Shown here in pieces: positions 1-7,770 of a stretch of 17,078 nucleotides of DNA. Every line of letters begins with the position of its first letter. Position 1 is the first letter of the stretch. The DNA comes from JBMDXB01 sp048594975 (GTDB lineage Bacteria > Acidobacteriota > Vicinamibacteria > Vicinamibacterales > 2-12-FULL-66-21). The stretch covers positions 1 through 17,078 of the forward strand of contig JBMDXQ010000129.1 of the NCBI GenBank assembly GCA_048594975.1. Direction: 5' to 3'. The notes under the pieces are model-generated. The model saw nothing but the letters and a program-made list of their open reading frames with translations, did no database searches and was not told the origin of the DNA. Made by a program: the position numbers and the translations under genes.

Positions 1-343
1 GTGGCTTGAGACGATGCAGCTAATCACTGCTGCATGAATGGGTTAGCGACAGCCGTCCTCGCCTTCAACTGGATCGTCGCTCGCGTCACGAGGTCACGTC
101 CTCTAGAGCCCTTCGGTTGCACGTCTGCGTGCTGGTTCCACGTCCTTTCGGCAAAATTCTGGCTACGGTACCGGTAGCTCTACCGAGCCAGAAGATCGTC
201 GGAGATTCCGTCTCCGGCGAGGGAAAAGATGATCGACATGCTCAATCCGATGCCGGAGTTAGGCAGCCAAGACGATGCTCCGCCCCTCCAGCCGCGACCT
301 CGTGTGTTCAACCGGAGATCCCAGTTGTTGCTGCCACATGCGC
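1..343. other. No recognisable gene at left edge
   Basis: I see no convincing coding region here. Open frames on both strands are arginine- and proline-rich and have no family resemblance. The only structure I noticed is a short perfect inverted repeat, CGGAGA at 200-205 and TCTCCG at 211-216. It lies downstream of the DUF1207 stop on the minus strand, but no U-run follows it, so a terminator is not supported. Confidence 0.5.
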
Positions 344-1255
344 TCAGAAGTCGATGCGGAACCCCAGCGCCAGCGATGCCTCGGTGTTCTTGAAGAACTC
401 GCCGACCTGCGGCCGGCCGTCGAGGTATTCCAGCAGCACGCGATATGTGCGACCGTTGACGCGTGTGACGATCCCGGCCTGAACCGTCGGGTCGAGCCGC
501 CAGCCTCGTTCCTCCCAGGAACCGAGGTCCGCCGCAGAGTACCACGCAAACCGCCCGTTCCACAGCCGCGGCGTCGATTCGTACTCCAGCCCGGCCTGGA
601 GGCGCCACGGTTCCTGCCCGTCGTTGCGCTGCACGTACGCGCCCGCCAGCTCCCCGTACAGCCGCCACCGCGGGCGGAAGCGCCACGCGACACCAAGCGC
701 GACCTCCTCGCGCGTGTAATCGATGCGAACGCGGCCAGTGCGGTCGCCGTACTCGTCGCCCAGGTGCGCCGACGTGTGGAGGATCGCGATCTTGAACGCC
801 CACGGACTGCCCGACGCCGTGGTCACCGTCAGCCCGTAGTTGCCGTCGAGGGCGATCAAGTCGGCTCTGTGCTGCGTGTCGAACAGGCCATCCAGACCGG
901 CCTCGATGCTCACCTGCCACGAGCGCCCGCCAGCCCGCGGAGCGTCGATCCGGAGGATGCCGAACCGTCCGCCTGCGCTGAGCCACATTCGCGGTGTCCT
1001 CGCGTCGGGAATGCTGTCCCGTGTGTAAAACCGCGGCACGATCGCGTTTGTCGGGCGGTGCGGGTCCGCCACGTAGACGTGGTACGCGTCTCCGGCGGGG
1101 AACAGGCTGAGGCGGACCCCGGACGATGTGGTCCACGTCGGCCCGCGCGAATCGCCCGAGGCGTCGCCAGGTTCGCCCGCAGATTGGGCGAAGACAGCGC
1201 ATGGCGCGACGAGGACGGGCAGCGATGACAGAGCTGTCAGCCGAGCTAGGTGCAT
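344..1255 (-). CDS. DUF1207 family envelope protein
   Basis: This 303-residue protein begins with a signal peptide: hydrophobic residues about 5-22, with likely cleavage after VFAQ. The body matches my memory of the DUF1207 pattern. It has a 'VADPHRPTNAIVPRFY' block near residue 63, alternating beta-type segments, 'DLIALDGNYGL', and the hallmark 'HTSAHLGDEYGDR' followed by 'RIDYTREEVALGVAWRF' and 'QAGLEYE'. The C-terminus (GFRIDF) ends in a phenylalanine, as outer-membrane beta-barrels often do. The function of the family is unknown; an outer-membrane location is inferred. The ATG at 1255 is preferred because the signal peptide starts there, although no good Shine-Dalgarno sequence precedes it. 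Upstream on the same strand lies only a broken permease, so no operon is evident. Full length and no internal stop suggest an intact gene. Confidence 0.85.
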   Translation of the reverse strand: MHLARLTALSSLPVLVAPCAVFAQSAGEPGDASGDSRGPTWTTSSGVRLSLFPAGDAYHVYVADPHRPTNAIVPRFYTRDSIPDARTPRMWLSAGGRFGILRIDAPRAGGRSWQVSIEAGLDGLFDTQHRADLIALDGNYGLTVTTASGSPWAFKIAILHTSAHLGDEYGDRTGRVRIDYTREEVALGVAWRFRPRWRLYGELAGAYVQRNDGQEPWRLQAGLEYESTPRLWNGRFAWYSAADLGSWEERGWRLDPTVQAGIVTRVNGRTYRVLLEYLDGRPQVGEFFKNTEASLALGFRIDF

Positions 1256-1343
1256 CGAACGACCCGGTCGATTATCGCCGAAGCGCAGCTCTCATCGGCG
1301 AACCGCCCGGGACGAGCCTGAGGTGTCTTCGTTTTCGGTCGAC

Positions 1344-1680
1344 TCACTGGCTTCGCAACACCACGACCGGATCGACCCGCGTGGATCGCAATGCCGGCAG
1401 GTATGCCGCCGCGAGCGCAACGACGCCGAGACCGGCGGCGACGGCGATCACCGTGGAGGCATCGAGCCGCACGACGCCGTAGAGCGCCGGGGACATCAGC
1501 TGACCAAGCGGCGCAGCCAGCACGACGCCAATCGCGAGGCGTAGGCGGTGAGCACGCCGGCTCGACCGAGCGAGAGGCGCAGCACGTCGCCTGCCGAGGC
1601 GCCGAGCGCCATGCGGACGCCGAACTGTGTGCTCTATCGCCCGCACACGCCGCGGAAGATCTCCTCGAGGTCATCATGCG
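1344..1680 (-). pseudogene. 3' remnant of MacB/ADOP-type ABC permease
   Basis: Only the last part of an FtsX/MacB-like permease survives, in two frames. From about 1680 one minus-strand frame reads DLEEIF, then a stop, then 'QFGVRMALGASAGDVLRLSL', the typical cytoplasmic loop of these permeases. It then loses the frame near 1540. A second frame continues with a hydrophobic helix and the family's usual ending, 'AAYLPALRSTRVDPVVVLRSQ', stopping at 1344. Intact ADOP permeases are about 800 residues, so more than 85% is missing, and an in-frame stop plus at least one frameshift are present. It is a relic and probably encodes nothing functional. A related but separate relic lies at 5381-6029. Confidence 0.75.
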
Positions 1681-2187
1681 CCGTTACGAGCGCGCCGCGA
1701 CGCTCCCCACGTCGAGCGGGCCGATGGACGACCGGGGAAGCTGCTCGACGACACCGCCACGGTCAACGCGCTCCTCGACCGTAGTCTCTGCCGTCGCGCC
1801 GCTGACGCGGCGTGCACCACTCGGGAGAACGGTGCTAAAGATCCCGATCAACGGGCCGTCTCCCCAGCCGGCGCGCGGCTGGGCGCCGTACGCCCTCAGA
1901 AATCTGGCTACTCCCGTGTCGTCCGCGGCGACTCGAATGGCCTCCTCAAAACAGCTTCCTCCTTGGAATTGTCGGCCTCATCAGCGCCAGGCCCTGTCGG
2001 GCTGACGACGACGGGTGGTTTCACGGGACGGCCCTGCTCGCTGCGATCCTAGCCGTCGCATTTCTGTTTACGATCGTGGCCTGAGTCCGCACGGGCCGGC
2101 GATGCCCCACTCGTCTGCGAATCGGCCTCGCGCGGCCGCTCGTCGACGGGTGGCCACCTCGGGGCGCGTCCTTGCTTGGATGCATTC
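1681..2187. other. Gene-free stretch with a short membrane-type ORF tail
   Basis: No complete gene is recognised. Upstream permease sequence cannot be followed beyond 1681 on the minus strand. On the plus strand, a frame covering about 1935-2084 (stop TGA 2082-2084) reads like the end of a small membrane protein. It has a hydrophobic segment (NSFLLGIVGLIS), a polar turn (RADDDGWFHG) and a second hydrophobic helix (TALLAAILAVAFLFTIVA). No start codon with a ribosome site is visible upstream. It may be another gene remnant, or chance. Confidence 0.35.
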
Positions 2188-3507
2188 ATGACCACTGACA
2201 TTGTGTTGCTGCTCGTCCTCTTCCTGCTGAACGGCGTCTTCGCGATGTCGGAGATTGCCGTCGTGAGCTCCAGACGCGCACGCCTGGTTCAGATGGCAGA
2301 CACGAGCGGCGGCGCGCGGTGCGCGCTCGCCCTCGCGTCCGAACCCACGCGTTTCCTGTCGAGTGTTCAGGTCGGGATTACCTGCATCGGGATTCTGAGT
2401 GGCGCCATTGGCGAAGGCGCGATCGCCGGTCGCTTTCGAGTCTTGCTGGAGCAGTGGCCGGCGCTTGCGCCGCACGCGGAAACGCTCTCGCTCGGCCTCA
2501 TGGTGGTGCTGCTCACGTACTTCTCGTTGATTCTGGGTGAACTCGTGCCGAAGCGGCTGGCCTTGACCCATCCTGAGGCTATCGCCAGCCTCATCGCGCG
2601 ACCGATGGATATCCTGGCCACCGTCGCGCGTCCGATCGTCCGCCTCCTCAGCGTCTCAACCGACGGGATTCTTCGGCTCGTCGGCGTCCGGCAGACGAAG
2701 CAGCCAGGCGTGACGGTCGACGAGATCCGGGTGATGCTCGAGCAGGGTGCCGAGGAAGGCGTCTTCGAACGGACCGAACATGAGATGGTCACGAACGTGC
2801 TCAACCTCGACGAACGACACGTAGGGGGAGTGCTGACGCCGCGCTCGGACATCGTGTTTCTGGATGTGCGCGATTCCATGGATGCCAATCGCGAGAAGCT
2901 TCGCCGCGATGCCCACTCTGTTTTGCCCCTCTGCGATGGCGGGTTGGACCATGTGCTCGGGTTTGTCCGTTCGACGAAACTGCTGGACCAATTCTTGGGT
3001 GGACTGACGATCGATCTAAACGCCCTCGTTGAGCCGCCATTGTTCGTGCCGGAAACAATGACGCTCATGAGGCTTCTCGAGCAGTTCAGGCGCACACATC
3101 TACCGGTCGCTCTAGTGGTCGACGAGTTCGGAGACGCGGAAGGCCTCGTCAGCCTGACCGACGTGATCGGGTCTATCGTCGGTGAACTCCCACTCGAGCC
3201 CGGCGAAGAACCGACGATAGTCCGTCGCGAGGACGGCAGCTTCCTGCTTGACGGAGCGCTGGATCTGGACACCGTTCTGCGCACGCTCGACGCGGACTCG
3301 CTGCTCAGCGACGAGGACCGACAGCATTACCACACGCTCGGCGGCCTCGCGATGCTCGCCCTCGGTCGTGTACCTCGGACCGGCGACATGTTCGAACGAG
3401 GCAACTACCGGTTCGAGGTCGTCGACATGGATGGAAACCGCGTCGACCGTGTGCTCGTGAGTCGCGTGCCGCCCACGTCAGCGAAGCCGGTCGCGTCAGA
3501 ACGCTGA
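2188..3507 (+). CDS. CNNM/CBS-domain CorC-HlyC family membrane protein (hemolysin-type, TlyC/YfjD-like)
   Basis: The protein has 439 residues, the usual length for this family. Residues about 1-190 form the CNNM (DUF21) transmembrane domain. It includes the typical opening 'LLNGVFAMSEIAVVSSRRAR', the helix around VQVGITCIGILSGAIGEG, and 'LILGELVPKRLALTHPE'. A CBS pair follows at about 200-325 ('VLTPRSDIVFLD' and 'VVDEFGDAEGLVSLTDVIGSIVGE'). The C-terminal CorC_HlyC domain occupies about 335-430 ('LDGALDLDTVLRTL ... TLGGLAMLALGRVPRTGD'). The family is linked to Mg2+/Co2+ handling and is often misnamed hemolysin. The frame opens earlier with a TTG at 2176, but the ATG at 2188 matches where family members start. 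The gene is intact. Its stop lies 11 bp from the stop of the convergent DUF3943-like gene. Confidence 0.93.
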   Translation: MTTDIVLLLVLFLLNGVFAMSEIAVVSSRRARLVQMADTSGGARCALALASEPTRFLSSVQVGITCIGILSGAIGEGAIAGRFRVLLEQWPALAPHAETLSLGLMVVLLTYFSLILGELVPKRLALTHPEAIASLIARPMDILATVARPIVRLLSVSTDGILRLVGVRQTKQPGVTVDEIRVMLEQGAEEGVFERTEHEMVTNVLNLDERHVGGVLTPRSDIVFLDVRDSMDANREKLRRDAHSVLPLCDGGLDHVLGFVRSTKLLDQFLGGLTIDLNALVEPPLFVPETMTLMRLLEQFRRTHLPVALVVDEFGDAEGLVSLTDVIGSIVGELPLEPGEEPTIVRREDGSFLLDGALDLDTVLRTLDADSLLSDEDRQHYHTLGGLAMLALGRVPRTGDMFERGNYRFEVVDMDGNRVDRVLVSRVPPTSAKPVASER

Positions 3508-3518
3508 TCGATCCGAGA

Positions 3519-4276
3519 CTACCGAAGCGGTCGTACGGGCCGTGCCCATGGCGGTCGGCCTTGCGCGGTATTCGACATGGTGCGACTGGGGTTCAGCGCC
3601 ATTCGGGCGAGAATCCGGAGCAGTGGATTGCCCGTCCATGATTCGATTTTGAGGATGAGAAATCGATCGAGGGCGTCCTCGGCTACCATGAATGCCAGTG
3701 CGCCCGCCGGCGTCACGACGTGATCGACCCACCCGGTTGTGTTCGGACGCAAGCCGACGTTGCCGAGCGACGCTTCACTGAACGGACCAAACTCGAACTG
3801 AAAGCTGTACACGGCCGCCCAGGCAGTCGCGCGCGCGCGACTGGTCCAGTACTCTTTCGAGAACCCAAGGTCTGGATCATGAGCACCGTCTTCGCGGTCG
3901 AGCCAGATGAAGCCCGATGCGGCGCCATGTATCGGGTGACCGACGTAATTGACGCCCCAGCTGTCGCCATCGTCCCAGGTCTGAGGCATGCGGACTGATC
4001 GGAAGTAGTCGCTGAAGAACGGACCGCCCAGTTCACGACGGGTCTTGTCCTGAAATGCAATGCGCATCGAGTGTTCGAGAAGCAACAGCCGGAACGAATC
4101 GGCGATGGCCCCCTTCAAGGTCGAGGGCGCCGGCGCGAGGTCGCTTGCATCCTGAGTTGCGATCGCCTGTCCGTCGGTCTGACGTCCTGCGCGAGTACGT
4201 TTGGCGGACTGACAACCAGAACCAAGACGAAACCGAGAGCGCCGATGACCGGCATTCTTTGAGACCGTCGCAGCAT
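3519..4276 (-). CDS. DUF3943-like exported protein, apparent frameshift after the signal peptide
   Basis: The mature part (about 3519-4130) resembles the DUF3943 protein at 6175-7770 in this window. Shared elements are 'WDDGDSWGVNYVGHPIHGAASGFIW' (compare 'AVNQIGHPYQGNNYFNSG'), 'FQFEFGPFSEASLGNVGLRPNTTGWVDHVVTPAGALAFMVAEDALDR' (compare the 'WEYFGETNKPSLNDFINTTLGG' region) and a short tail. That frame has no signal peptide. A strong start lies in another frame: the minus-strand ribosome site GGAAGGAG (4281-4288), 4 nt, then ATG at 4276. It encodes a good signal peptide (MLRRSQRMPVIGALGFVLVL, then ...VLAQDVR) that runs into a stop at 4115. Restoring one missing base between about 4115 and 4200 would join the two. 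Either the gene is newly broken or the sequence has a single-base error. The role is unknown; an outer-membrane or periplasmic location is inferred. The open frame extends upstream to 4382 but looks non-coding there. Confidence 0.7.
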
Positions 4277-4280
4277 GCCG

Positions 4281-4288
4281 CTCCTTCC
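4281..4288 (-). promoter_or_regulatory. Shine-Dalgarno site fixing the DUF3943-like start
   Basis: The minus strand reads GGAAGGAG here, 4 nt before the ATG at 4274-4276. It is the only strong ribosome site near this gene. It selects the frame with the signal peptide rather than the longer open frame that carries the mature domain. Confidence 0.6.
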
Positions 4289-4388
4289 GAAGACTGTGCA
4301 TCATGGCAGGCGCCAACAGTTTATCGTGTCTGGCCCTTTGCAGGACGTTTGGTCGCGCGGCTCGACGCGCCGCCGTGTACACTGAGCC

Positions 4389-5372
4389 GTGCGGCTACCG
4401 GTCGTCGCGATGTTGCTTGGCTCGACGCTCGGGCTTTCGTCGTCCGCGCTCGCCCAGCGGTTCCCATTCGAGCGTTCCTTCGACATTGCCGGTGGATCCA
4501 CGCTTGATGTTTCGACGATACGGGGCAAGATCGACGTGGTAGTCGGCGAGCCAGGCCGCGTCATCGTCGAAGGTACGGTGACTGTTCGGATTGGGTGGGA
4601 CGCTCCCGCGAACGCCGTGGAGATCGCGCGGAACCTGGCGGATCAAGCTCCTGTGGAACGCGACGGAATGACGATTCGATTGCGTCCGCCTGATGACGCG
4701 GCGGATCGGCGTGCGGTCACGATCAGCTATCACGTGCGTGTTCCTCGCGACACTGAAGTTCTTGCAATCAGCGATTCCGGTGCAACCACAGTCCGGGGTG
4801 TCGCTGGAGCGGTATCCGTTCGGACACAGTCAGGCGCCATTGACGTCGGAGAGCTGGGAGGCACGACGAGAATCGCGACGGGCTCCGGTGCAGTGTCCGT
4901 CCAGGGCGTAGGCAGTGTGCTGGAAGTCACGACGAACAGCAGCTCTTTGACAGGGCGTTCGTTGAATGGCGATGTGAAGGTTCGAACGACGAGCGGCGCC
5001 GTTGATCTGAATCTGTCGGGTGGCGGCGCCGCGGACATCGAAACAGGATCAAGCAGCATCCGCGTGCGAGGCATTCGAGGCGCGTTGACAGCTACCACAC
5101 AGAGCGGTCGAGTCACGGTGGACGGCGCGCCGGTGGCGCCCTGGAAGGTTTCCACCGGTTCTGGCAGCGTGGAGATGTCCTTGGGGATGTCGAGCGTGAC
5201 CATCGATGCGAGCAGCGGTTCTGGCTCGGTCCGGCTCGCAGGAGCTCCCGTCGAGGGGACCGTCTCGAAGCGACGCATCAAAGGGGCCGTCGGCGGAGGT
5301 GGCCCACACGTCGCAATCGTTAGCCGAAGCGGGTCCATCCGGCTGACTGTTACCCCGCCGACCAAGCAGTGA
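4389..5372 (+). CDS. DUF4097 family secreted beta-helix-like protein
   Basis: This 327-residue protein starts at a GTG and has a signal peptide (MRLPVVAMLLGSTLGLSSSA, cleaved near ALAQ). The body is a run of short repeats such as 'VSVRTQSGAIDVGEL', 'TRIATGSGAVSVQGV', 'VKVRTTSGAVDLNL', 'TATTQSGRVTVDGA' and 'VSTGSGSVEMSL'. This is the DUF4097/DUF4098 pattern of a right-handed parallel beta-helix with a TxSGxVxV rung about every 18-20 residues. The function of the family is undefined; members are often annotated as adhesin-like and sit near envelope stress or RND/ABC transport genes. Only weak ribosome-binding potential precedes the GTG. A -10-like TACACT (4378-4383) lies 5 nt upstream, so a leaderless transcript is possible but unproven. 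The gene is intact and diverges from the DUF3943-like gene. Confidence 0.88.
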   Translation: MRLPVVAMLLGSTLGLSSSALAQRFPFERSFDIAGGSTLDVSTIRGKIDVVVGEPGRVIVEGTVTVRIGWDAPANAVEIARNLADQAPVERDGMTIRLRPPDDAADRRAVTISYHVRVPRDTEVLAISDSGATTVRGVAGAVSVRTQSGAIDVGELGGTTRIATGSGAVSVQGVGSVLEVTTNSSSLTGRSLNGDVKVRTTSGAVDLNLSGGGAADIETGSSSIRVRGIRGALTATTQSGRVTVDGAPVAPWKVSTGSGSVEMSLGMSSVTIDASSGSGSVRLAGAPVEGTVSKRRIKGAVGGGGPHVAIVSRSGSIRLTVTPPTKQ

Positions 5373-5380
5373 AGCTTTTC

Positions 5381-6029
5381 CTACGTTTTCAGGGCCTCTG
5401 TCGGTTCGACCTCGAGCGCACGGCGGGCCGGCAGATAGGTCGCCGCGCACGCGACCATGACGAACGCCAGGATGGCGATGAGCGCAGCCGCGGTTCCCGC
5501 CGTCTCTAGCTAGACCGGGAACGCTCGACCGGAGAGCCTGTGCGAGCGCCCACGCGATCACGCTGCCGAGCGCGAGTCCGGGGACGACGCTCGTCGCCGC
5601 ACCTCGCATGAGCATTCGAGGGATCGTCGAGTCGGATGCCCCGAGCGCTCGTCGAACGGCCACTTCGCCTCGGCGAAGACTGACGGCGTATGCCGTAATA
5701 CCCCAGAGGCCAACGGCCGCCATTCCAAGGGCCATCATCGCCAAGGTGGAGAATCCACGAGAGTACAACTGGTGTAGCAACAGAGTGCTGCTAACCGCTG
5801 TGTCCATTGCGCGCGGTGGCTCGATCGGTGCGTCGGGAATGACCTCTCGCAGTCGCGCGTGGAGGGTCGATCCGTGGGCCGTCGGATCCCCTTGCAGGCG
5901 AACGACAATGCTGGGTCGTTCGAGCGCGACCTGTCGCTCAGTAACGTAAATGGCGAGCGGCGATTCGTCTGGTCGGGAAATCCATGCCGTCAGCCTGTTC
6001 ACGAGCGTACCGTGCCGGGAGAACCACAC
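5381..6029 (-). pseudogene. 3' remnant of ADOP/MacB-type ABC permease, frameshifted
   Basis: About the last 215 residues of an ADOP-family permease remain. From about 6029 the frame gives a periplasmic segment (VVRLQGDPTAHGSTLHARLR, 'VIPDAPIEPPRAMDT'), then helices around 'LAMMALGMAAVGLWGITAYA', the loop 'RRGEVAVRRALGASDSTIPR', and a helix ending 'LAQALRSSVPGL'. The frame is lost near 5515. The other frame supplies the last helix and canonical end 'ATYLPARRALEVEPTEALKT' with a stop at 5381-5383. A stop lies just upstream of 6029, and the ATP-binding partner and the first 500-600 residues are absent. The original frame runs on harmlessly across the DUF4097 gene, which explains a long false open frame there. 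It is a non-functional relic related to the one at 1344-1680. Confidence 0.82.
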
Positions 6030-6115
6030 CGCTTCGTGGGACTACAGGCCGTCGTCGTTAATTAATGAGTAGTTATTCTTGGCTGAGCCCTTAGTGATAG
6101 TCTTGCCGATCTGTC

Positions 6116-6162
6116 AGGAGGTGGTGCTGGCATGGAACATGTGCCGCCGACGTGATCCTCCT
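6116..6162 (+). promoter_or_regulatory. Perfect Shine-Dalgarno with 7-codon leader ORF and complementary CCTCCT
   Basis: AGGAGG at 6116-6121 is the strongest ribosome site on the plus strand of this region. The ATG best spaced from it (6132) opens only a 7-codon frame, MEHVPPT, ending at 6155, 20 nt before the DUF3943 start. CCTCCT at 6157-6162 is exactly complementary to AGGAGG and could hide it in a hairpin. Either this is a leader-peptide control element, or the SD serves the in-frame ATG at 6139 with a long 17-nt spacing. Neither is demonstrated. Confidence 0.35.
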
Positions 6163-6174
6163 CCTCCCACGCCG

Positions 6175-7770
6175 ATGACTGCTAGATCGCTGGCTCCGAG
6201 CCGTACGTTCCACCGGATCACGTTCCGCATGGCGATGGTGGCGTGTGCGGCAGTGCTCCTGGGCGCCCCAACGCTCCAGTCGCAGGCCTTGCCGCAATCG
6301 CCGTCTGAACCAGACGGAACGGCCGTTGTTTCCACAGCCTCACAAGACATGAGCGCACCGCCGTTCATTGGAGCAGCAGTCAACGAGGGCATGGACTTTG
6401 ACGCCGTCGGCGTGCGCCAGCAGCCGTTCGACTGGAAGGCGCAGCGCCGCGCGTGCGAGAGCTGCCCTCCGCGGAGCGTCGGCAGAGCGCTGTTTCAGAC
6501 CACGTTCGTCAACGTCGTGTACGAAATGGCCAACTTGATACGTGGCCAGGTCACGGCGAGGATTACGCCGAAGACCTGGTGGGCCAACATGTCGAACGGG
6601 TGGGTCTGGGATCTCGATGACTTCGCCGTCAATCAGATCGGCCATCCATACCAGGGCAACAACTACTTCAATTCGGGACGCGCCAACGGTCTGAGTTTCT
6701 ACGAGTCGGCGGCGCTGACGGCGTTCGGCAGCGGCACCTGGGAGTATTTCGGCGAGACCAACAAGCCGTCGTTGAACGACTTCATCAACACGACGCTCGG
6801 CGGTATCGCGCTCGGCGAAATGTTTCACCGCACTGCCTGGCTTTTGCGCGACACCCACGGCACCGGGCGAGGGCGACTGTGGCGTGAAATCGGCGCGATG
6901 GCAATCGATCCGGTGACCGGCTACAACCGCTTCCGGACAGGAGATGCCAAGCGCATCACCGATCAGCCGCCGGATCTGGTGCCATCGTCGCTTACGGGAT
7001 TCACCTCGGCTGGTGTGTTGTGGCGAGGATCGCAGACACGGGCGATCGACGCCACCGGGCAGCCGTTCCTGGAGATGGACGTTTTGTATGGCGATCCCAG
7101 AAGCGGCCGCAGCCGGACGCCGTATGACGCCTTTTCCGTGCGTGTTCGATTCGGCGGCGGCTCGGCGTTCAGCGAAGCCCGCGTGCGCGGGCGGCTGCTG
7201 GGCGAACCGATGGGCGGTGGAAAGATGCAGTTCACCGTCCTGCAGAGTTACGACTATCAGAGGAACGACGCCTATTCGACCGGAGCCCAGTCGCTTGAGG
7301 CGGCCGCCGGGCTGACGCAGGCGCTGTCGGCACGGACCAGCGTGTCGGTCTTGGGATGGGGAGGGCTGACGGTCCTGGGCGCCATCGATTCGCTTCCGCT
7401 CGGCATCACCGAACGTCCGCCGGAGCCGGAAGAACCTGGCGCCGGGCAGGGCATTTCGGAGGGCCCGCGCTTCTATGACTACGGTCCGGGATCGACGTTT
7501 GGCGCCGTCGCGCAGTTCTCTCGCGATAGCCGGCCGTTTGCCACGCTGTTCTACGAGGGACGCCATCTCTACTCGCTCGATGGGGTCCGGGCGAATCACT
7601 TCCTGCAGCGCACCAGGCTCGACCTGCTGCTGCCCCTGCGAGGCGCCTTCGGCCTGGGCGTCTCCGGGGAGTATTTCTTCCGTCAGAGCTTTTATCAGGA
7701 CGAGGATCGCTCACAGCTCGAGTATCGATATCCGCAGTTCCGCGCCTACGTCACCTGGAGGATCGAGTGA
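6175..7770 (+). CDS. DUF3943 domain outer-membrane-type protein
   Basis: From the ATG at 6175 the product has 531 residues. It starts with a signal peptide (basic stretch APSRTFHRITFR, hydrophobic core MAMVACAAVLLGA, cleavage near LQSQA). The DUF3943 core follows at about residues 95-245: 'LFQTTFVNVVYEMANLIRG', 'WWANMSNGWVWDLDDFAVNQ', 'IGHPYQGNNYFNSGRANGLS', 'WEYFGETNKPSLNDFINTT' and 'MAIDPVTGYNRF'. The rest alternates polar and hydrophobic residues like a beta-barrel and ends 'YPQFRAYVTWRIE'. The function is unknown; outer-membrane insertion is inferred. The frame is open back to a TTG at 6079, and an in-frame ATG at 6139 is also possible. I prefer 6175 because it gives a normal signal-peptide n-region. 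The stop overlaps the start of the next gene, so the two are translated together. Confidence 0.88.
   Translation: MTARSLAPSRTFHRITFRMAMVACAAVLLGAPTLQSQALPQSPSEPDGTAVVSTASQDMSAPPFIGAAVNEGMDFDAVGVRQQPFDWKAQRRACESCPPRSVGRALFQTTFVNVVYEMANLIRGQVTARITPKTWWANMSNGWVWDLDDFAVNQIGHPYQGNNYFNSGRANGLSFYESAALTAFGSGTWEYFGETNKPSLNDFINTTLGGIALGEMFHRTAWLLRDTHGTGRGRLWREIGAMAIDPVTGYNRFRTGDAKRITDQPPDLVPSSLTGFTSAGVLWRGSQTRAIDATGQPFLEMDVLYGDPRSGRSRTPYDAFSVRVRFGGGSAFSEARVRGRLLGEPMGGGKMQFTVLQSYDYQRNDAYSTGAQSLEAAAGLTQALSARTSVSVLGWGGLTVLGAIDSLPLGITERPPEPEEPGAGQGISEGPRFYDYGPGSTFGAVAQFSRDSRPFATLFYEGRHLYSLDGVRANHFLQRTRLDLLLPLRGAFGLGVSGEYFFRQSFYQDEDRSQLEYRYPQFRAYVTWRIE

Noticed and set aside
200..216. Rho-independent terminator for DUF1207
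   Set aside because: The hairpin is only 6 bp and no T-run follows in the direction of transcription.
180..1202. Long minus-strand open frame (340 codons) overlapping the DUF1207 gene
   Set aside because: Arg/Pro-rich, no signal peptide or family pattern. The overlapping frame at 344-1255 has the signal peptide and conserved DUF1207 blocks.
275..1228. Plus-strand open frame of 317 codons
   Set aside because: Antisense shadow of the DUF1207 gene, caused by high GC. Composition is biased and nothing is recognisable.
5049..5380. Extension of the permease open frame across the DUF4097 gene
   Set aside because: After the frameshift near 5515 the permease's true ending is in the other frame and stops at 5381. 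The rest is antisense to DUF4097.
6340..7599. Minus-strand open frame of 419 codons
   Set aside because: Shadow of the DUF3943 gene. Arg-rich, with no domain pattern.
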